From the NCBI RefSeq assembly GCF_000696185.1, contig NZ_KK853997.1, positions 14,565 through 51,739 on the forward strand: a stretch of 37,175 nucleotides of DNA, written 5' to 3'. Source of the stretch: Kitasatospora cheerisanensis KCTC 2395. Lineage in GTDB: Bacteria; Actinomycetota; Actinomycetes; Streptomycetales; Streptomycetaceae. Under the pieces are notes generated by a model, which worked only from the letters and a program-made list of their open reading frames with translations, did not search any database and was not told the origin of the DNA. The translations under genes and the position numbers were made by a program. Numbering within the stretch: the first letter of the stretch is position 1; every line of letters begins with the position of its first letter. This document shows, piece by piece, positions 8,907-17,140 of the stretch.

Positions 8907-9839
8907 TCATTTTGGTGGCGGCGGCGTCCGCGGCGTTGAAGATTCTTGCTCGGTCCGCGCCGGAGCCGCCGTCGTCCCCCGCAGCGCGGCCCGGACGACC
9001 TTGGGGAGTTCGCCGGCGTGCCGGCGGAACACCCGCGTCAGGTGCGCCTGGTCGGCGAAGCCGTACTTCGCGGCCAGCTCTCGCAGCGGTCGGGCGCCCC
9101 CGAGTTCCTCCACCACGGCACGCACCCTGAGCTGGTTGCGGTAGCCGGTGAGCGTGCGTCCGGTGACCGCCCGGAACACCCTGCTCAGGTGGAACGGCGA
9201 GCAGCCGACCAGGCGGCTGATCTCCTCCAGCCCCGCGGTCGGCGGCCCGTCGATCAGTGCCGCGCACGCCTGGTGGACGAGCCTGCGGTGCGCCGCCACA
9301 GTGGCGGCGCGCCGCGGGCGGGCGGCAGGCTCGCGGCCGCCGACCAGCCCGGCCAGCAGGCGGTTGGCCCGCTCCGCCACCTCGAACGAGTCCGCCCCGG
9401 CCCGGCAGGCGGCGACCAGCCCCCGATGGGCCAGGTCGAGGCCCGCGTCCACCGGCAGGACCTGCGGGCCGGACGCGCCCGGGCACTCCCCGTGGACGTC
9501 CTGGTGGAACTGCACCACTGTGCTCAGGTCGGGGCGGCGGGCCAGGTGCGCGACGGCCGCGTCGTCCCCGCGGCACAGCAGAAAGCCCGTGGTCGGGTCG
9601 ACGAACTCCTCACGGCCGCCGGCCCGCAGCACCATGCACCCCGAGCGGATCAACGACACCAGGAGCACCGCCTCGTCCGGCTCCCCGGTCACCACCGCTC
9701 TGAACGACCGGTGGTCCTCGAAGCACGCGAGCTCGGTGATCCGCAGCCCGCCCAGCTGGGCGAGTCGCGTCCGCCTCACCGGCTCCTCGCCGGAAGGCCC
9801 CCGCCGCCCGTGGTGCGCCATCCGGAGATCCCGTGCCAT
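8907..9839 (-). CDS. AraC-family transcriptional regulator
   Basis: A 310-residue regulator. The N-terminal two thirds is an AraC ligand/dimer domain of the AraC_binding_2 type (FVDPTTGFLLCRGDDAAVAH, then TVVQFHQDVHGECPG). The C-terminal part holds two HTH motifs: LEEISRLVGCSPFHLSRVFR with TGRTLTGYRNQLRVR, and LRELAAKYGFADQAHLTRVF. A Pro-rich tail ends the protein. The ATG at 9839 or the one at 9821 may be used; neither has a strong ribosome binding site. Paired CCAAGTA direct repeats lie about 105-130 bp upstream. Neighbours are a secreted protein downstream and a DJ-1 gene upstream, both on the same strand; the target is unclear. Confidence 0.9.
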   Translation of the reverse strand: MARDLRMAHHGRRGPSGEEPVRRTRLAQLGGLRITELACFEDHRSFRAVVTGEPDEAVLLVSLIRSGCMVLRAGGREEFVDPTTGFLLCRGDDAAVAHLARRPDLSTVVQFHQDVHGECPGASGPQVLPVDAGLDLAHRGLVAACRAGADSFEVAERANRLLAGLVGGREPAARPRRAATVAAHRRLVHQACAALIDGPPTAGLEEISRLVGCSPFHLSRVFRAVTGRTLTGYRNQLRVRAVVEELGGARPLRELAAKYGFADQAHLTRVFRRHAGELPKVVRAALRGTTAAPARTEQESSTPRTPPPPK

Positions 9840-9941
9840 GTCGCCCGCCCTCGGCGTTCGAACCCAGTTCCTCGGATCTGCAGTGTGGCGGCGTCCGCCC
9901 CGCCCGGACCCGGGGCACCGGGACGGTTGGCGCGGACCCGC

Positions 9942-9968
9942 CCAAGTATGACCTGAACGCGCCAAGTA
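9942..9968. promoter_or_regulatory. Direct repeats CCAAGTA, candidate AraC operator
   Basis: CCAAGTA at 9942-9948 and again at 9962-9968, 20 bp apart, close to two helical turns. AraC-type proteins bind direct repeats at about this spacing using their two HTHs. Position upstream of the AraC gene suggests autoregulation. The rest of the gap 9840-10186 shows no gene. Confidence 0.5.
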
Positions 9969-10186
9969 CCGGCGATCTCGTGAAGCGTCTGTGGATGCGT
10001 CGGCGGTGGCCGAAGGCCGGGTACGCCCTGGTCGACACCGCCCCGCCCGGGGCGGTGAGCAGGGCCGGCGACGGGGAGCGGGCCGACCCCCCGCGACGTC
10101 TTCGACCTGCCCGCACCGGACGAGCGCGACCCGACCGGCCGACCGCACGAGCGGCACCGGGCACCGGGCACCAACCGTGATGACGG

Positions 10187-10891
10187 TCAGGCCTCCTGGA
10201 GGGCGGCCAGCACCTGCTTGGCGGTGGTGACGCTGGACTGCGGGTTCTGACCGGTGATCAGGTTGCCGTCGACGATCACGGTGTCGGACCAGGGCGCGCC
10301 GGTCCGCAGGTCCGCACCACGCTCGGCGAGCCGGCTCTCGACCAGCCACGGCGCCGCGTCACCGAGGCCGCCCTGCTGCTCCTCTGCGTCGGTGAAGCCG
10401 GTGAGACTGCGGCCGGCGAAGACGAAGGACCCGTCCGCGCGCTCGGCGCTGAGCAGGCCGGCGACGCCGTGGCACAGGGCGGCGATCGTCGCGCCGCGGC
10501 TGTCGGCGTCGGAGAGCAGCGCGCCGAGCACGGGCGCGGCGGCCAGGTCGGTCATCGGCGCGTGGCCGCCCGGCAGGTAGAGCGCGTCGTAGTCGGCGGC
10601 ACGGACATCGGCGAGGTCGAGCGGGGCGGCCAACTCCGCCTCGATGGATTCCAGGTACGCCCGGAAGGCCGCGCCGGTGGCGGGCTCGACGCCGCCGCGC
10701 CCGTCCAGCGAGATCGGGTCGACGGTCGGGCGGACGCCGCCGGGGGTGGCGATGTCCACCCGGTGGCCGGCTTCGGCCAGCACCCTGTGCGAGGCGGCGA
10801 CCTCCTCGGCCCAGTAGCCGGTGGGGTGGGCGGTGCCGTCGGCCAGGGTCAGGGTGTCGGCGGCAGAGATGATCATCAGGATCTTCGCCAT
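10187..10891 (-). CDS. DJ-1/PfpI family protein (Hsp31-like)
   Basis: A 234-residue cytoplasmic protein of the DJ-1/PfpI superfamily, glutamine-amidotransferase-like fold. The nucleophile elbow is ALCHG with Cys140-His141; the acidic partner is Glu29/Glu30 in GYWAEE, and LPGGHAPMTD provides the oxyanion loop. Length and the Glu-Cys-His arrangement fit the Hsp31/YajL-like branch, whose members act on methylglyoxal or glycated proteins or as holding chaperones. ATG 10891 was chosen for the GAAGAGGA upstream; the longer frame adds an unlikely leader that crosses the operator. It is divergent from a LysR gene 134 bp away, which probably controls it in response to a reactive electrophile or similar signal (inference). 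Confidence 0.9.
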   Translation of the reverse strand: MAKILMIISAADTLTLADGTAHPTGYWAEEVAASHRVLAEAGHRVDIATPGGVRPTVDPISLDGRGGVEPATGAAFRAYLESIEAELAAPLDLADVRAADYDALYLPGGHAPMTDLAAAPVLGALLSDADSRGATIAALCHGVAGLLSAERADGSFVFAGRSLTGFTDAEEQQGGLGDAAPWLVESRLAERGADLRTGAPWSDTVIVDGNLITGQNPQSSVTTAKQVLAALQEA

Positions 10892-10997
10892 GGGAATCGG
10901 GTCCTCTTCTCGTGCGGGGCGGGGTCCGGTGGGACGTCCCCCGGTCGGTGACACCGCCCAGTGTTCATCAGATCCGTACTGGAGCCACGCCGGTTCC

Positions 10998-11011
10998 ATA
11001 AGCAAAGTTAT
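10998..11011. promoter_or_regulatory. ATAA-N6-TTAT palindrome, candidate LysR box
   Basis: The dyad ATAA-GCAAAG-TTAT is one of very few AT-rich patches in the area and lies between the divergent DJ-1 and LysR genes, 14 bp before the LysR ATG. LysR regulators bind such interrupted AT-rich dyads and usually repress their own gene from them while activating the divergent one. Confidence 0.6.
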
Positions 11012-11025
11012 CTATGATGGCTTGC

Positions 11026-11934
11026 ATGACGGACCTCGATCTGCTGGCGACGTTCCTGGAGATCCACCGCCGGGGCTCGCTGACCGCGGCCGCCGCCGCG
11101 CTCGGCATCTCCCAGCCCGCGGTCAGCGGCCAACTCGCGCGCCTGGAGGAGCAGTTCGGAGACGTCCTGTTCATCCGCTCGCGCAACGGCGCCCAGCCCA
11201 CCGGCCGGGCCCACGAACTCGCCCGCCGGATCGGCCCGCACCTGGACCGCCTGCGCCGCGCACTGGCCGAGGAAACCGACGAACAGGCCTGCCGGGGCAC
11301 CGTACGAATCGGCGCGGCAGCCGAGTTCACCGCCACCCGTCTGCTGCCCGCACTCGCCCCGCTCACCCGCCGCGGCCTGAACCTGCGCATCACCTCCGAC
11401 CTCGCCGAGCCGCTCCTCGCGCTGCTCGCCGACGGCGAACTGGACCTGGTGGTCTCCTCCGTCCGGCCGCCGGCGAAACTTCGCGGCCTGGCCGCAACGC
11501 CCTACGCGGACGAGGAGTTCGTGCTCGTCGGCACCCCGACAGCAGCCCGCTCCATCGACCCGCACCACCTGGCCGAGGACCCCGTCGCCGCGCTCGCCCA
11601 CCTGCCCCTGGTCGCCTACGCCGAGGAACTGCCCATCATCCGCCGGTACTGGCGAAGCGAGTTCCGACGCCGCCCACCCAACCCCGTCTCCGTACTCGTA
11701 CCGGACCTGCGAGCAGTACTCGCAGCCGTGATCGCCGACGCAGGCATCTCCGTCCTCCCCCGCTACCTCGCCGAACCCGCCCTCAACACCGGCTCGATCG
11801 AACAACTGCACCGCAGCGAGGTGCCGCCGCTCAACACCCTCTACCTGGTCACCCCGTCCGGCCCGGCCCAGCCCGCCGTCCAGCTCGTCCAACGCCGACT
11901 CCTCGACCACGCCACCACCTGGGGCACCCTGTGA
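11026..11934 (+). CDS. LysR-family transcriptional regulator
   Basis: A 302-residue regulator. N-terminal winged HTH: LATFLEIHRRGSLTAAAAAL, GISQPAVSGQLARLEEQFG, LFIRSRNGAQPT, the standard LysR signature. The effector-binding domain (about 90-295) has GTVRIGAAAEFTATRLLPAL, ADGELDLVVSS and a second lobe with ISVLPRYLAEPAL. The ATG at 11026 matches the usual LysR N-terminus; an in-frame ATG at 11014 would add four residues inside the operator region. It is divergent from the DJ-1 gene and probably its regulator. Ligand unknown. Confidence 0.92.
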   Translation: MTDLDLLATFLEIHRRGSLTAAAAALGISQPAVSGQLARLEEQFGDVLFIRSRNGAQPTGRAHELARRIGPHLDRLRRALAEETDEQACRGTVRIGAAAEFTATRLLPALAPLTRRGLNLRITSDLAEPLLALLADGELDLVVSSVRPPAKLRGLAATPYADEEFVLVGTPTAARSIDPHHLAEDPVAALAHLPLVAYAEELPIIRRYWRSEFRRRPPNPVSVLVPDLRAVLAAVIADAGISVLPRYLAEPALNTGSIEQLHRSEVPPLNTLYLVTPSGPAQPAVQLVQRRLLDHATTWGTL

Positions 11935-12374
11935 GGGACCCCCACGACCGACACCACGACGGGGCACGGCCGGCCCGCCACAAACCCCCGCCGCACCCGA
12001 CACCGGCAAACCCCCGATCCGCCCCGGGGCGAGGCCGCTCCTGACGCAGCAGCACGACGCCGACGCCGCGCAGGCGAGAAATCCGGTATGGCGGAGAGCT
12101 CGACGAGTTCCGCGACGACGGGGTCGGGCATAAGGCACCCAGCCCCCTCGCCACTGCCTCGGCCTGCGCTGGTTCCGGGTCGTGATCCCGTCGCCAGTGC
12201 CCGCGGCTCTTTGCACGGCCTCCTGTCGGCCCGCGGCGGCGCCGGCCGCCGTCGCCCGGACGAACTCCCTTGCCACGGGGTGAAGTTGAGTATCCGTGCT
12301 CGGGACACACACCCGTGGCACCGGGAAGCTGTTGGCGACGCCCGCTGGTGGAGGCGGGCTCGAACGGGGGCTTC
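11935..12374. other. Gene-free stretch
   Basis: Between the LysR gene and the small membrane protein. Frames on the minus strand are Arg/Pro/Gly-rich antisense readings. No RNA gene, strong hairpin or repeat was recognised. Confidence 0.45.
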
Positions 12375-12770
12375 ATGGACGGCGGAACGGAACTCGAGAA
12401 CGCGGGCCTCTGGATCGCCCGGGCTGCCGGTCGATACGCGGTGTGGCTCGTCGTCATCTGGGCGACCTACACCGCATACAACCTGGCCGCCCTGCGCGAC
12501 ATCCCGGACGCGCGAATCGGAATCGCGCTCGTGACCGTGGCCCTCCCCTTCTGCCTCGGGCTGCCCACGCTGATCCTGATCGCCCTCCTCGCCCCGGCAC
12601 GACGATTCCCCTGGCACCGGCCGGCCACCGCCCTCCTCCTCTGCGCACCTGCCCTCGTCGCAAGGAATTCCGGATGGCCGATGCTGGTCGCCCTCCTGCT
12701 CTTCCAAACCGTTTTCGGGACGATCGTGCTCCCCCACCCACGACCCGCCTCCGCCCGCCGGACACGATGA
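12375..12770 (+). CDS. Small integral membrane protein (131 aa)
   Basis: Unassigned. After MDGGTELENAGLWIARAAG come about four hydrophobic segments: YAVWLVVIWATYTAYNLAAL, IGIALVTVALPFCLGLPTLI running into LILIALL, TALLLCAPALVA, and MLVALLLFQTVFGTIVL, then a short Arg/Pro tail. It starts at an ATG preceded by GGGGG. The pattern suggests a four-helix membrane protein with both ends on the same side. No transporter or enzyme motif is present. It stands alone: the next genes are convergent on the minus strand after a 346-bp gap (12771-13116) in which I see nothing. Confidence 0.65.
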   Translation: MDGGTELENAGLWIARAAGRYAVWLVVIWATYTAYNLAALRDIPDARIGIALVTVALPFCLGLPTLILIALLAPARRFPWHRPATALLLCAPALVARNSGWPMLVALLLFQTVFGTIVLPHPRPASARRTR

Positions 12771-13116
12771 CAAGGCGGCCCTGCCGTCCGAGCCCGACGC
12801 ACCCGCGAAACCGGTGGACGACGCCGGCACCGCAGGGCGCCCCCGGTCGGTCCGGTCCGGACGAGACCTCGGGTTCGGTGAGCCACCCCCGCCCCACGCC
12901 CCGGCCGCAGCACCGGCACCACGTCGACCGGGCCCGCACAGGCCTCCCAGCATCCGTGCCGTCCACCCGGGCTCCTGCCCGCCCCCCCGGACGACGAGAG
13001 GCCGGTGCCGTGCACGGCGGGCGACACCGGGGCGCCGGCCAGGCCGACCGAACCAACCCCAGACCCCGAACCACAGCGATCACGGAGACCGGCACCCGAC
13101 GGGGCCCGGTCACCGG

Positions 13117-13509
13117 TCACGGCGCCGCCAGGGTGCGCAGGACGCAGAACTCGTTCCCCTCGGGGTCCGCCATCACCACCCACGAGCGCCCCGGGCCCTG
13201 GCCCACGTCCGCGAGGGTGGCGCCGAGGGCCAGCAGCTTGCTCACCTCCTCGTCCGTGCCGGCGTCGATCGGACTGATGTCGAGGTGGAGCCGGTTCTTG
13301 CCGGCGCGGCCCTCCGGCACCTGGAGGAACAGCAGGGTGGGCGGCATCTGCCGGGCCCGGACCTCCTCGACGGTCGGCGTCCAGGAGCCGATCTCGACCT
13401 TGTCCTCGGCACGGTCGATCACCTCGAAGCCGAGGGCCGCGCACCAGAAGGACGCGAGCCGCTCCGGGTCGCGGCAGTCGATGGCCAGTTCGGTGAACCT
13501 GCTCGTCAT
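13117..13509 (-). CDS. VOC-superfamily protein (glyoxalase/bleomycin-resistance fold)
   Basis: A 130-residue single-chain VOC protein with two beta-alpha-beta-beta-beta modules. Module 1: [20 protein letters not shown] with LGFEVI; module 2: [40 protein letters not shown] and PEGNEFCVL. Metal ligands expected in the fold map to His in RLHLD and Glu in GNEFC. Its ATG overlaps the TGA of the upstream acetyltransferase gene by 4 bp, so both are made together. In that setting a drug- or toxin-modifying or binding role is plausible, but VOC function cannot be told from sequence. Confidence 0.87.
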   Translation of the reverse strand: MTSRFTELAIDCRDPERLASFWCAALGFEVIDRAEDKVEIGSWTPTVEEVRARQMPPTLLFLQVPEGRAGKNRLHLDISPIDAGTDEEVSKLLALGATLADVGQGPGRSWVVMADPEGNEFCVLRTLAAP

Positions 13510-14192
13510 GACGCTCCGTCCGGTGTCGAGTGGGTGGGCGGGACGGGCCGGCGGCCGGGCGCCGCGGCCTCCAGGTCGTCGACGGTGCCGGACATGACCG
13601 TGCGCAGGTGGGCGGTGAGGTGCGGCAGCGGCCAGTCCCACCAGGCCAGCGCGAGCAGTCGGTCGATGTCGGCGTCGCTGTGGCGCCGCCGCAGCAGCCG
13701 GGCGGGGTTGCCGCCGACGACGCCGTAGTCGGGCACGTCCTGGACGACCACGGAGCCGGCGGCGACGATCGCTCCGTGTCCGATCCGGACGCCGGCCATC
13801 ACCGTGACCCCGTGTCCGAGCCAGACGTCGTTCCCGACGACGGTGTCACCGCGTCCGGGCAGGCCGGTGATGAGGTCGAAGTGGTCGGCCCAGGAGCCTC
13901 CCATGATCGGGAACGGGAACGTCGACGGGCCGTCCATGCGGTGGTTGGCGCCGTTCATGAGGAACCGCACGCCCTCGGCGAGTGCGCAGAACCTCCCGAT
14001 GACAAGCTTCTCGGGTCCGTAGTGGTAGAGGACGTTGCGGCTCTCGAAGGCGGTCGGGTCCACCGGGTCGTCGTAGTAGGTGAACTCCCCCACCTCGATC
14101 AGCGGCGAGGTCACCAGCGGTCGGAGCAGCACGACCCTGGGCTGGTCGGGCATGGGGTGCAACACGGTCGGGTCGGCGGGTTCGGGTGGCAT
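13506..14192 (-). CDS. Xenobiotic acetyltransferase, Vat/CatB-type left-handed beta-helix
   Basis: A 228-residue acetyl-CoA-dependent O-acetyltransferase of the hexapeptide-repeat family. The diagnostic [10 protein letters not shown] (residues 79-88) includes catalytic His84, and [10 protein letters not shown] follows. The hexapeptide coils run through [39 protein letters not shown], to [11 protein letters not shown], the CoA-binding signature. Streptogramin A (Vat) and chloramphenicol (CatB) acetyltransferases share this pattern, and the long NHRMDG loop fits Vat-like enzymes best. The ATG has GGAGAGG upstream. It is coupled to a VOC gene by an ATGA overlap. Actual resistance is unproven: many chromosomal homologues act on other alcohols. 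Confidence 0.88.
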   Translation of the reverse strand: MPPEPADPTVLHPMPDQPRVVLLRPLVTSPLIEVGEFTYYDDPVDPTAFESRNVLYHYGPEKLVIGRFCALAEGVRFLMNGANHRMDGPSTFPFPIMGGSWADHFDLITGLPGRGDTVVGNDVWLGHGVTVMAGVRIGHGAIVAAGSVVVQDVPDYGVVGGNPARLLRRRHSDADIDRLLALAWWDWPLPHLTAHLRTVMSGTVDDLEAAAPGRRPVPPTHSTPDGAS

Positions 14193-14339
14193 GGGCGGTG
14201 GTTACCTCTCCGGGCAGCGGGATCAGGCGTCGTGGTCGGGGCGCCGAGGCAGTGGGTGAAGGGGCGCACCGGGGCGGTGGCGGGGCCCCGGCCATGGCGC
14301 GAAAGCAGGCGAGTCACGGTCGCCGTGTGCGGGGACTCC

Positions 14340-14948
14340 GGGGAGGAACACGGCGAACGTCGGCGACCAGTGGCACCGTGCGGCGCAACGGTCGTTTGTC
14401 CGTGGGCAGTTCGTGGAGGACCTCGCGGAGCACTTCGGTGGCGGGGCCGTTCCCGCAGCGCCACCCGGGCCTGGATGTACGCCGGGTGGGCGCGCTGGCG
14501 GTGCGTCGTTCGTCCTGGTGGCTGTCCGGCAAGCCGATCGGCCCTGGAGATGGGCGGCCGGTTTCCTTGTCGGCTGACGGGCGTCGAGCAACCCACGCCG
14601 ATCGCCAACCCGGTCGCGGGCGTTCACCCGGTACGGGCCGTCCGTGCTGAGGAGCCCGGCACTCACGCTCCCGGTCGTCCTGGTGGATGCCGGGCGGATC
14701 GAAGCGGATACGGCCGGAGGGGAACTTCGGTGCCGGGCCGGGGGCGGGGCAGACGGCCTCGAACCGTTGCAACAGGCCCAGGCGGCACGACAGTTCGAGG
14801 CTCGGAGCACCGACGCCGCCGCCTCTGGAGGTGTCGCAGCGCACGGACTGCCCTTCCGGCACGAGCAGGCGGAACCGGCCGGGCGCAGTTCGCAAGCCGG
14901 CATCGGCCCGGTCGGCCCGGCGCCGGCCACGATCACCCCGGTGTCCAT
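14340..14948 (-). pseudogene. Decayed FAD-dependent aromatic monooxygenase
   Basis: Remnant of a PHBH/TetX-type FAD monooxygenase. From ATG 14948 (GGGGGAG upstream) the frame reads MDTGVIVAGAGPTGPMP, the FAD GxGxxG dinucleotide motif with substitutions, then ACELRPAG. The match then jumps one frame: RLLVPEGQSVRCDTSRGGGV, LELSCRLGLLQRFEAV, FPSGRIRFDPPGI. The shift near 14890 has the sign of a one-base deletion. About 600 bp remain against the usual 1.4 kb or more, so the middle and the GD motif region are also lost; the 3' limit is uncertain. The divergent TetR gene and its palindromes survive, so this was probably its target. Confidence 0.72.
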
Positions 14949-15020
14949 TGCACTCCCCCATATCGAAACGACACGTGCCGTGCCGAACAGCAAAGTGCAC
15001 CGGCCGGGGTACGTCAAGTA

Positions 15021-15037
15021 CGGCACGTACCGTGCCG
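15021..15037. promoter_or_regulatory. CGGCACG-TAC-CGTGCCG palindrome, candidate TetR operator
   Basis: Perfect 7-bp inverted repeat with 3-nt spacer, 14 bp before the TetR ATG and within the intergenic region it shares with the decayed monooxygenase. A related partial site, ACACGTGCCGTGCCG, lies at 14971-14985. TetR proteins usually bind such dyads and repress both divergent genes. Confidence 0.6.
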
Positions 15038-15051
15038 CTAGGGTGTGGCGC

Positions 15052-15624
15052 ATGACCGACTCCCCCCGAGGCGCCGCCCGGACCGAGGCCATCATGCGGG
15101 CCACCCTGGAACTGGGCGCTGAGATCGGCTACGCCAAGCTCAGCATCGAGGCGATCGCGGCCCGGGCCGGCGCCGGCAAGCACACCGTCTACCGCAGGTG
15201 GCCGTCCAAGGGCGCCCTGCTCATGGACTCCCTGCTCCACCTGCACAGGTCCAGCCTGGACTACCCCGACACCGGCGACATCGTCGCCGACCTGCGCACC
15301 CAGATCCACGCGGCCGTCGACCTGCTGGGCAATCCGCCCTTCGGGCCGCTCTACCGGGCCCTGATCGGCGAGGCCCAGCACGACCCCGCCCTCGCTGAAG
15401 CCCTCAACGAGCGCTTCATCGCCCCTCAGACCGAGATGACCCTCGCCCGCCTGCGCACCGCCCGGGACCAGGGCCTGCTGTCCCCCTCCCTCGACCTGGA
15501 CCTCGCCATGGCGGTCCTCTCCGGCCCGCTCTACTTCCGGTTCCTGATCACCCGGGAACCGCTGACCCACGAGTACGTCGACCGCCTCCTTCAGTCCCTC
15601 TTCGACGGCATGGGCGCCCGGTAA
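15052..15624 (+). CDS. TetR-family transcriptional repressor
   Basis: A 190-residue regulator. N-terminal HTH: AIMRATLELGAEIGYAKLSI, EAIAARAGAGKHTVYRRWPS, KGALLMDSLL, the TetR signature with Tyr/Arg/Trp in the recognition helix region. The C-terminal ligand domain (about 70-185) matches the TetR_C family found in acrR-like regulators with RRWPSK cores. ATG 15052 was chosen because it gives the normal short N-terminus and sits just after the palindrome. No strong ribosome binding site precedes it, so the transcript may be nearly leaderless. Its divergent neighbour, the presumed target, is a pseudogene. Confidence 0.9.
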   Translation: MTDSPRGAARTEAIMRATLELGAEIGYAKLSIEAIAARAGAGKHTVYRRWPSKGALLMDSLLHLHRSSLDYPDTGDIVADLRTQIHAAVDLLGNPPFGPLYRALIGEAQHDPALAEALNERFIAPQTEMTLARLRTARDQGLLSPSLDLDLAMAVLSGPLYFRFLITREPLTHEYVDRLLQSLFDGMGAR

Positions 15625-15647
15625 CGACCCACCGCGAGCCCGTTCGT

Positions 15648-15679
15648 CGGGGACCGGTTTCCGCGCCCGCCGGTCCCCG
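15648..15679 (+). terminator. Hairpin terminator after the TetR gene
   Basis: CGGGGACCGG at 15648-15657 pairs perfectly with its complement at 15670-15679, with a 12-nt loop, 23 bp after the TetR stop. Confidence 0.7.
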
Positions 15680-15839
15680 TCCGGCACATTGCGCGAGCAG
15701 CGGGGTGCGGGTGCCGACGGCGCACCCGCCCGACGCGTGCGGATCGCCGGGTGGCCGTGTCGGCGGTGGCGCGGGCCGCTCTCCCGCCGAGTCGGCCATT
15801 GGCCGGACGGGGAGTGGGCGGCGACGGTACCGTGCGGTC

Positions 15840-16733
15840 ATGCGGATCGCTGAACGCCCTTGGTTGGCAACGGTCTTGGGGCTCGCCTGCCTCGCAGCGG
15901 CCGGCTGCTCGGGGGCAGGCTCCCCGGCGGCGGACGCCGGAACGGGCACGGGTACGGCCGGGGCTGCGGCGGTGGCCGATGTCGAGGGTACGGAGCTCGG
16001 GTCCGGCCACATCCGGCAGATCGTCGAGTCCGTGTACGTGCCCGGCACCGCGGGACTGCACGGCGGCGAGGTGTTCCGCCCCGGGCAGGGGAAGCCGCTG
16101 ACCCTGTCGCCCTGCCGGCTGGAGCAGCCGAGGTCCGGGGTGCGGGTCGACGACAGGACCCGGGTCGGGCCTGCGACGGTGCCCGTGCCGACGGCGATCT
16201 ACGAACTGCGGATCCCGGCGGAGTCGGACGGGATGTGGGCAAGCGTGTACGTCCTCGCGCCCGGCACGGACACCACGAAGCTGCTCACGGACCTGCTGGC
16301 TGCGGGCCAGGCGTGCGGGTCGCGCACGGTGACCGCCGCGGACCCCTCCTCGCGGGCCTCGGCCCAGGTCGTGAGCACCGCCTGGACCACCATGGGCGCG
16401 GACGGCCCCGGGGTGGCTGTGATCAGCGCGTCGACGCCCGACACCGCCGGCGCGACGGCCCCGCCGAAGGGGCCGAAGTGGACCATCAGCCCCGATGGGA
16501 GGCTCGCGCCGGACGGCGACCTCACCGCCCCCCGCACACCCGCCCCGGGATCCCTGGATTACGGCGAGGCGGTGCTCTACGGCACCAACGGCCGGATCCT
16601 GGTCGAACTGGCCAAGGTCGGCGGGGACTCGGCGGGCTCGGCGCCCGACCTCCCCGCCGTCGAGCAGGCGTACCCCGCCGCGCAGCGGGCCCTGAAGGAA
16701 CTGCTCGCCGGATTCAACGGTCTGCCGGACTGA
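15840..16733 (+). CDS. Putative secreted lipoprotein (297 aa)
   Basis: Starts MRIAERPWLATVLGLACLAA and reaches a lipobox-like AAGC at about residues 19-22, followed by a Ser/Gly/Ala/Thr-rich tether, so it is probably lipidated and anchored outside the membrane. The rest holds beta strands (AIYELRIPAESDGMW, ASVYVLAPGTD), a second Cys (AAGQACGSRT) and a C-terminal helix (EQAYPAAQRALKELLAGF). I do not recognise a family. No catalytic or binding motif is evident. It is monocistronic: TetR ends upstream and the next gene is convergent. The start is set by the signal peptide rather than by a strong ribosome binding site. Confidence 0.78.
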   Translation: MRIAERPWLATVLGLACLAAAGCSGAGSPAADAGTGTGTAGAAAVADVEGTELGSGHIRQIVESVYVPGTAGLHGGEVFRPGQGKPLTLSPCRLEQPRSGVRVDDRTRVGPATVPVPTAIYELRIPAESDGMWASVYVLAPGTDTTKLLTDLLAAGQACGSRTVTAADPSSRASAQVVSTAWTTMGADGPGVAVISASTPDTAGATAPPKGPKWTISPDGRLAPDGDLTAPRTPAPGSLDYGEAVLYGTNGRILVELAKVGGDSAGSAPDLPAVEQAYPAAQRALKELLAGFNGLPD

Positions 16734-17140
16734 CCCGCGAACCGACCCCGCACCGGCGGCCGGCCGCGTTCGCAACACAGGGCCCGCCGCCGTCTGGCAT
16801 GCACGACGTTCACGGAGGGGCGGTCCCGGCCGAGGCCCGCGGCGACCATCACGGTGTTCGCGTCGGCGGGGGCGGCGACCGCGGCGGTGTGCCAGTCTGC
16901 GCTGCGCTCCTCGACCCGGGGCTGCTGGATGGCCTGCAGGGGCGTCCCGGCCACCCCACGGCGAGGACCGCATACAGTGCCGCGCCCCCACCCCGAACAG
17001 CCCCAGGGGACCCAGCCCGGAGCGCCACCTGACCGCCGGGCCCGGACCGCGCGCAGAACCGCCCCGCGGCGAGCGAACGCGCACCCGACCCCGCAGAACG
17101 CCTCGCCGGACCGGCGGTTCGATCCGCTCCGCGCGGCGGC
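16734..17140. other. Gap between convergent genes
   Basis: No supported gene. A minus-strand reading at about 16800-16950 (ADWHTAAVAAPADANTVMVA) looks coding-like but has no start signal and no family I recognise; it may be a gene fragment. Confidence 0.4.

Noticed and set aside
11849..12457. Minus-strand frame opposite the LysR end
   Set aside because: Low-complexity Arg/Gly/Ser reading typical of antisense frames.
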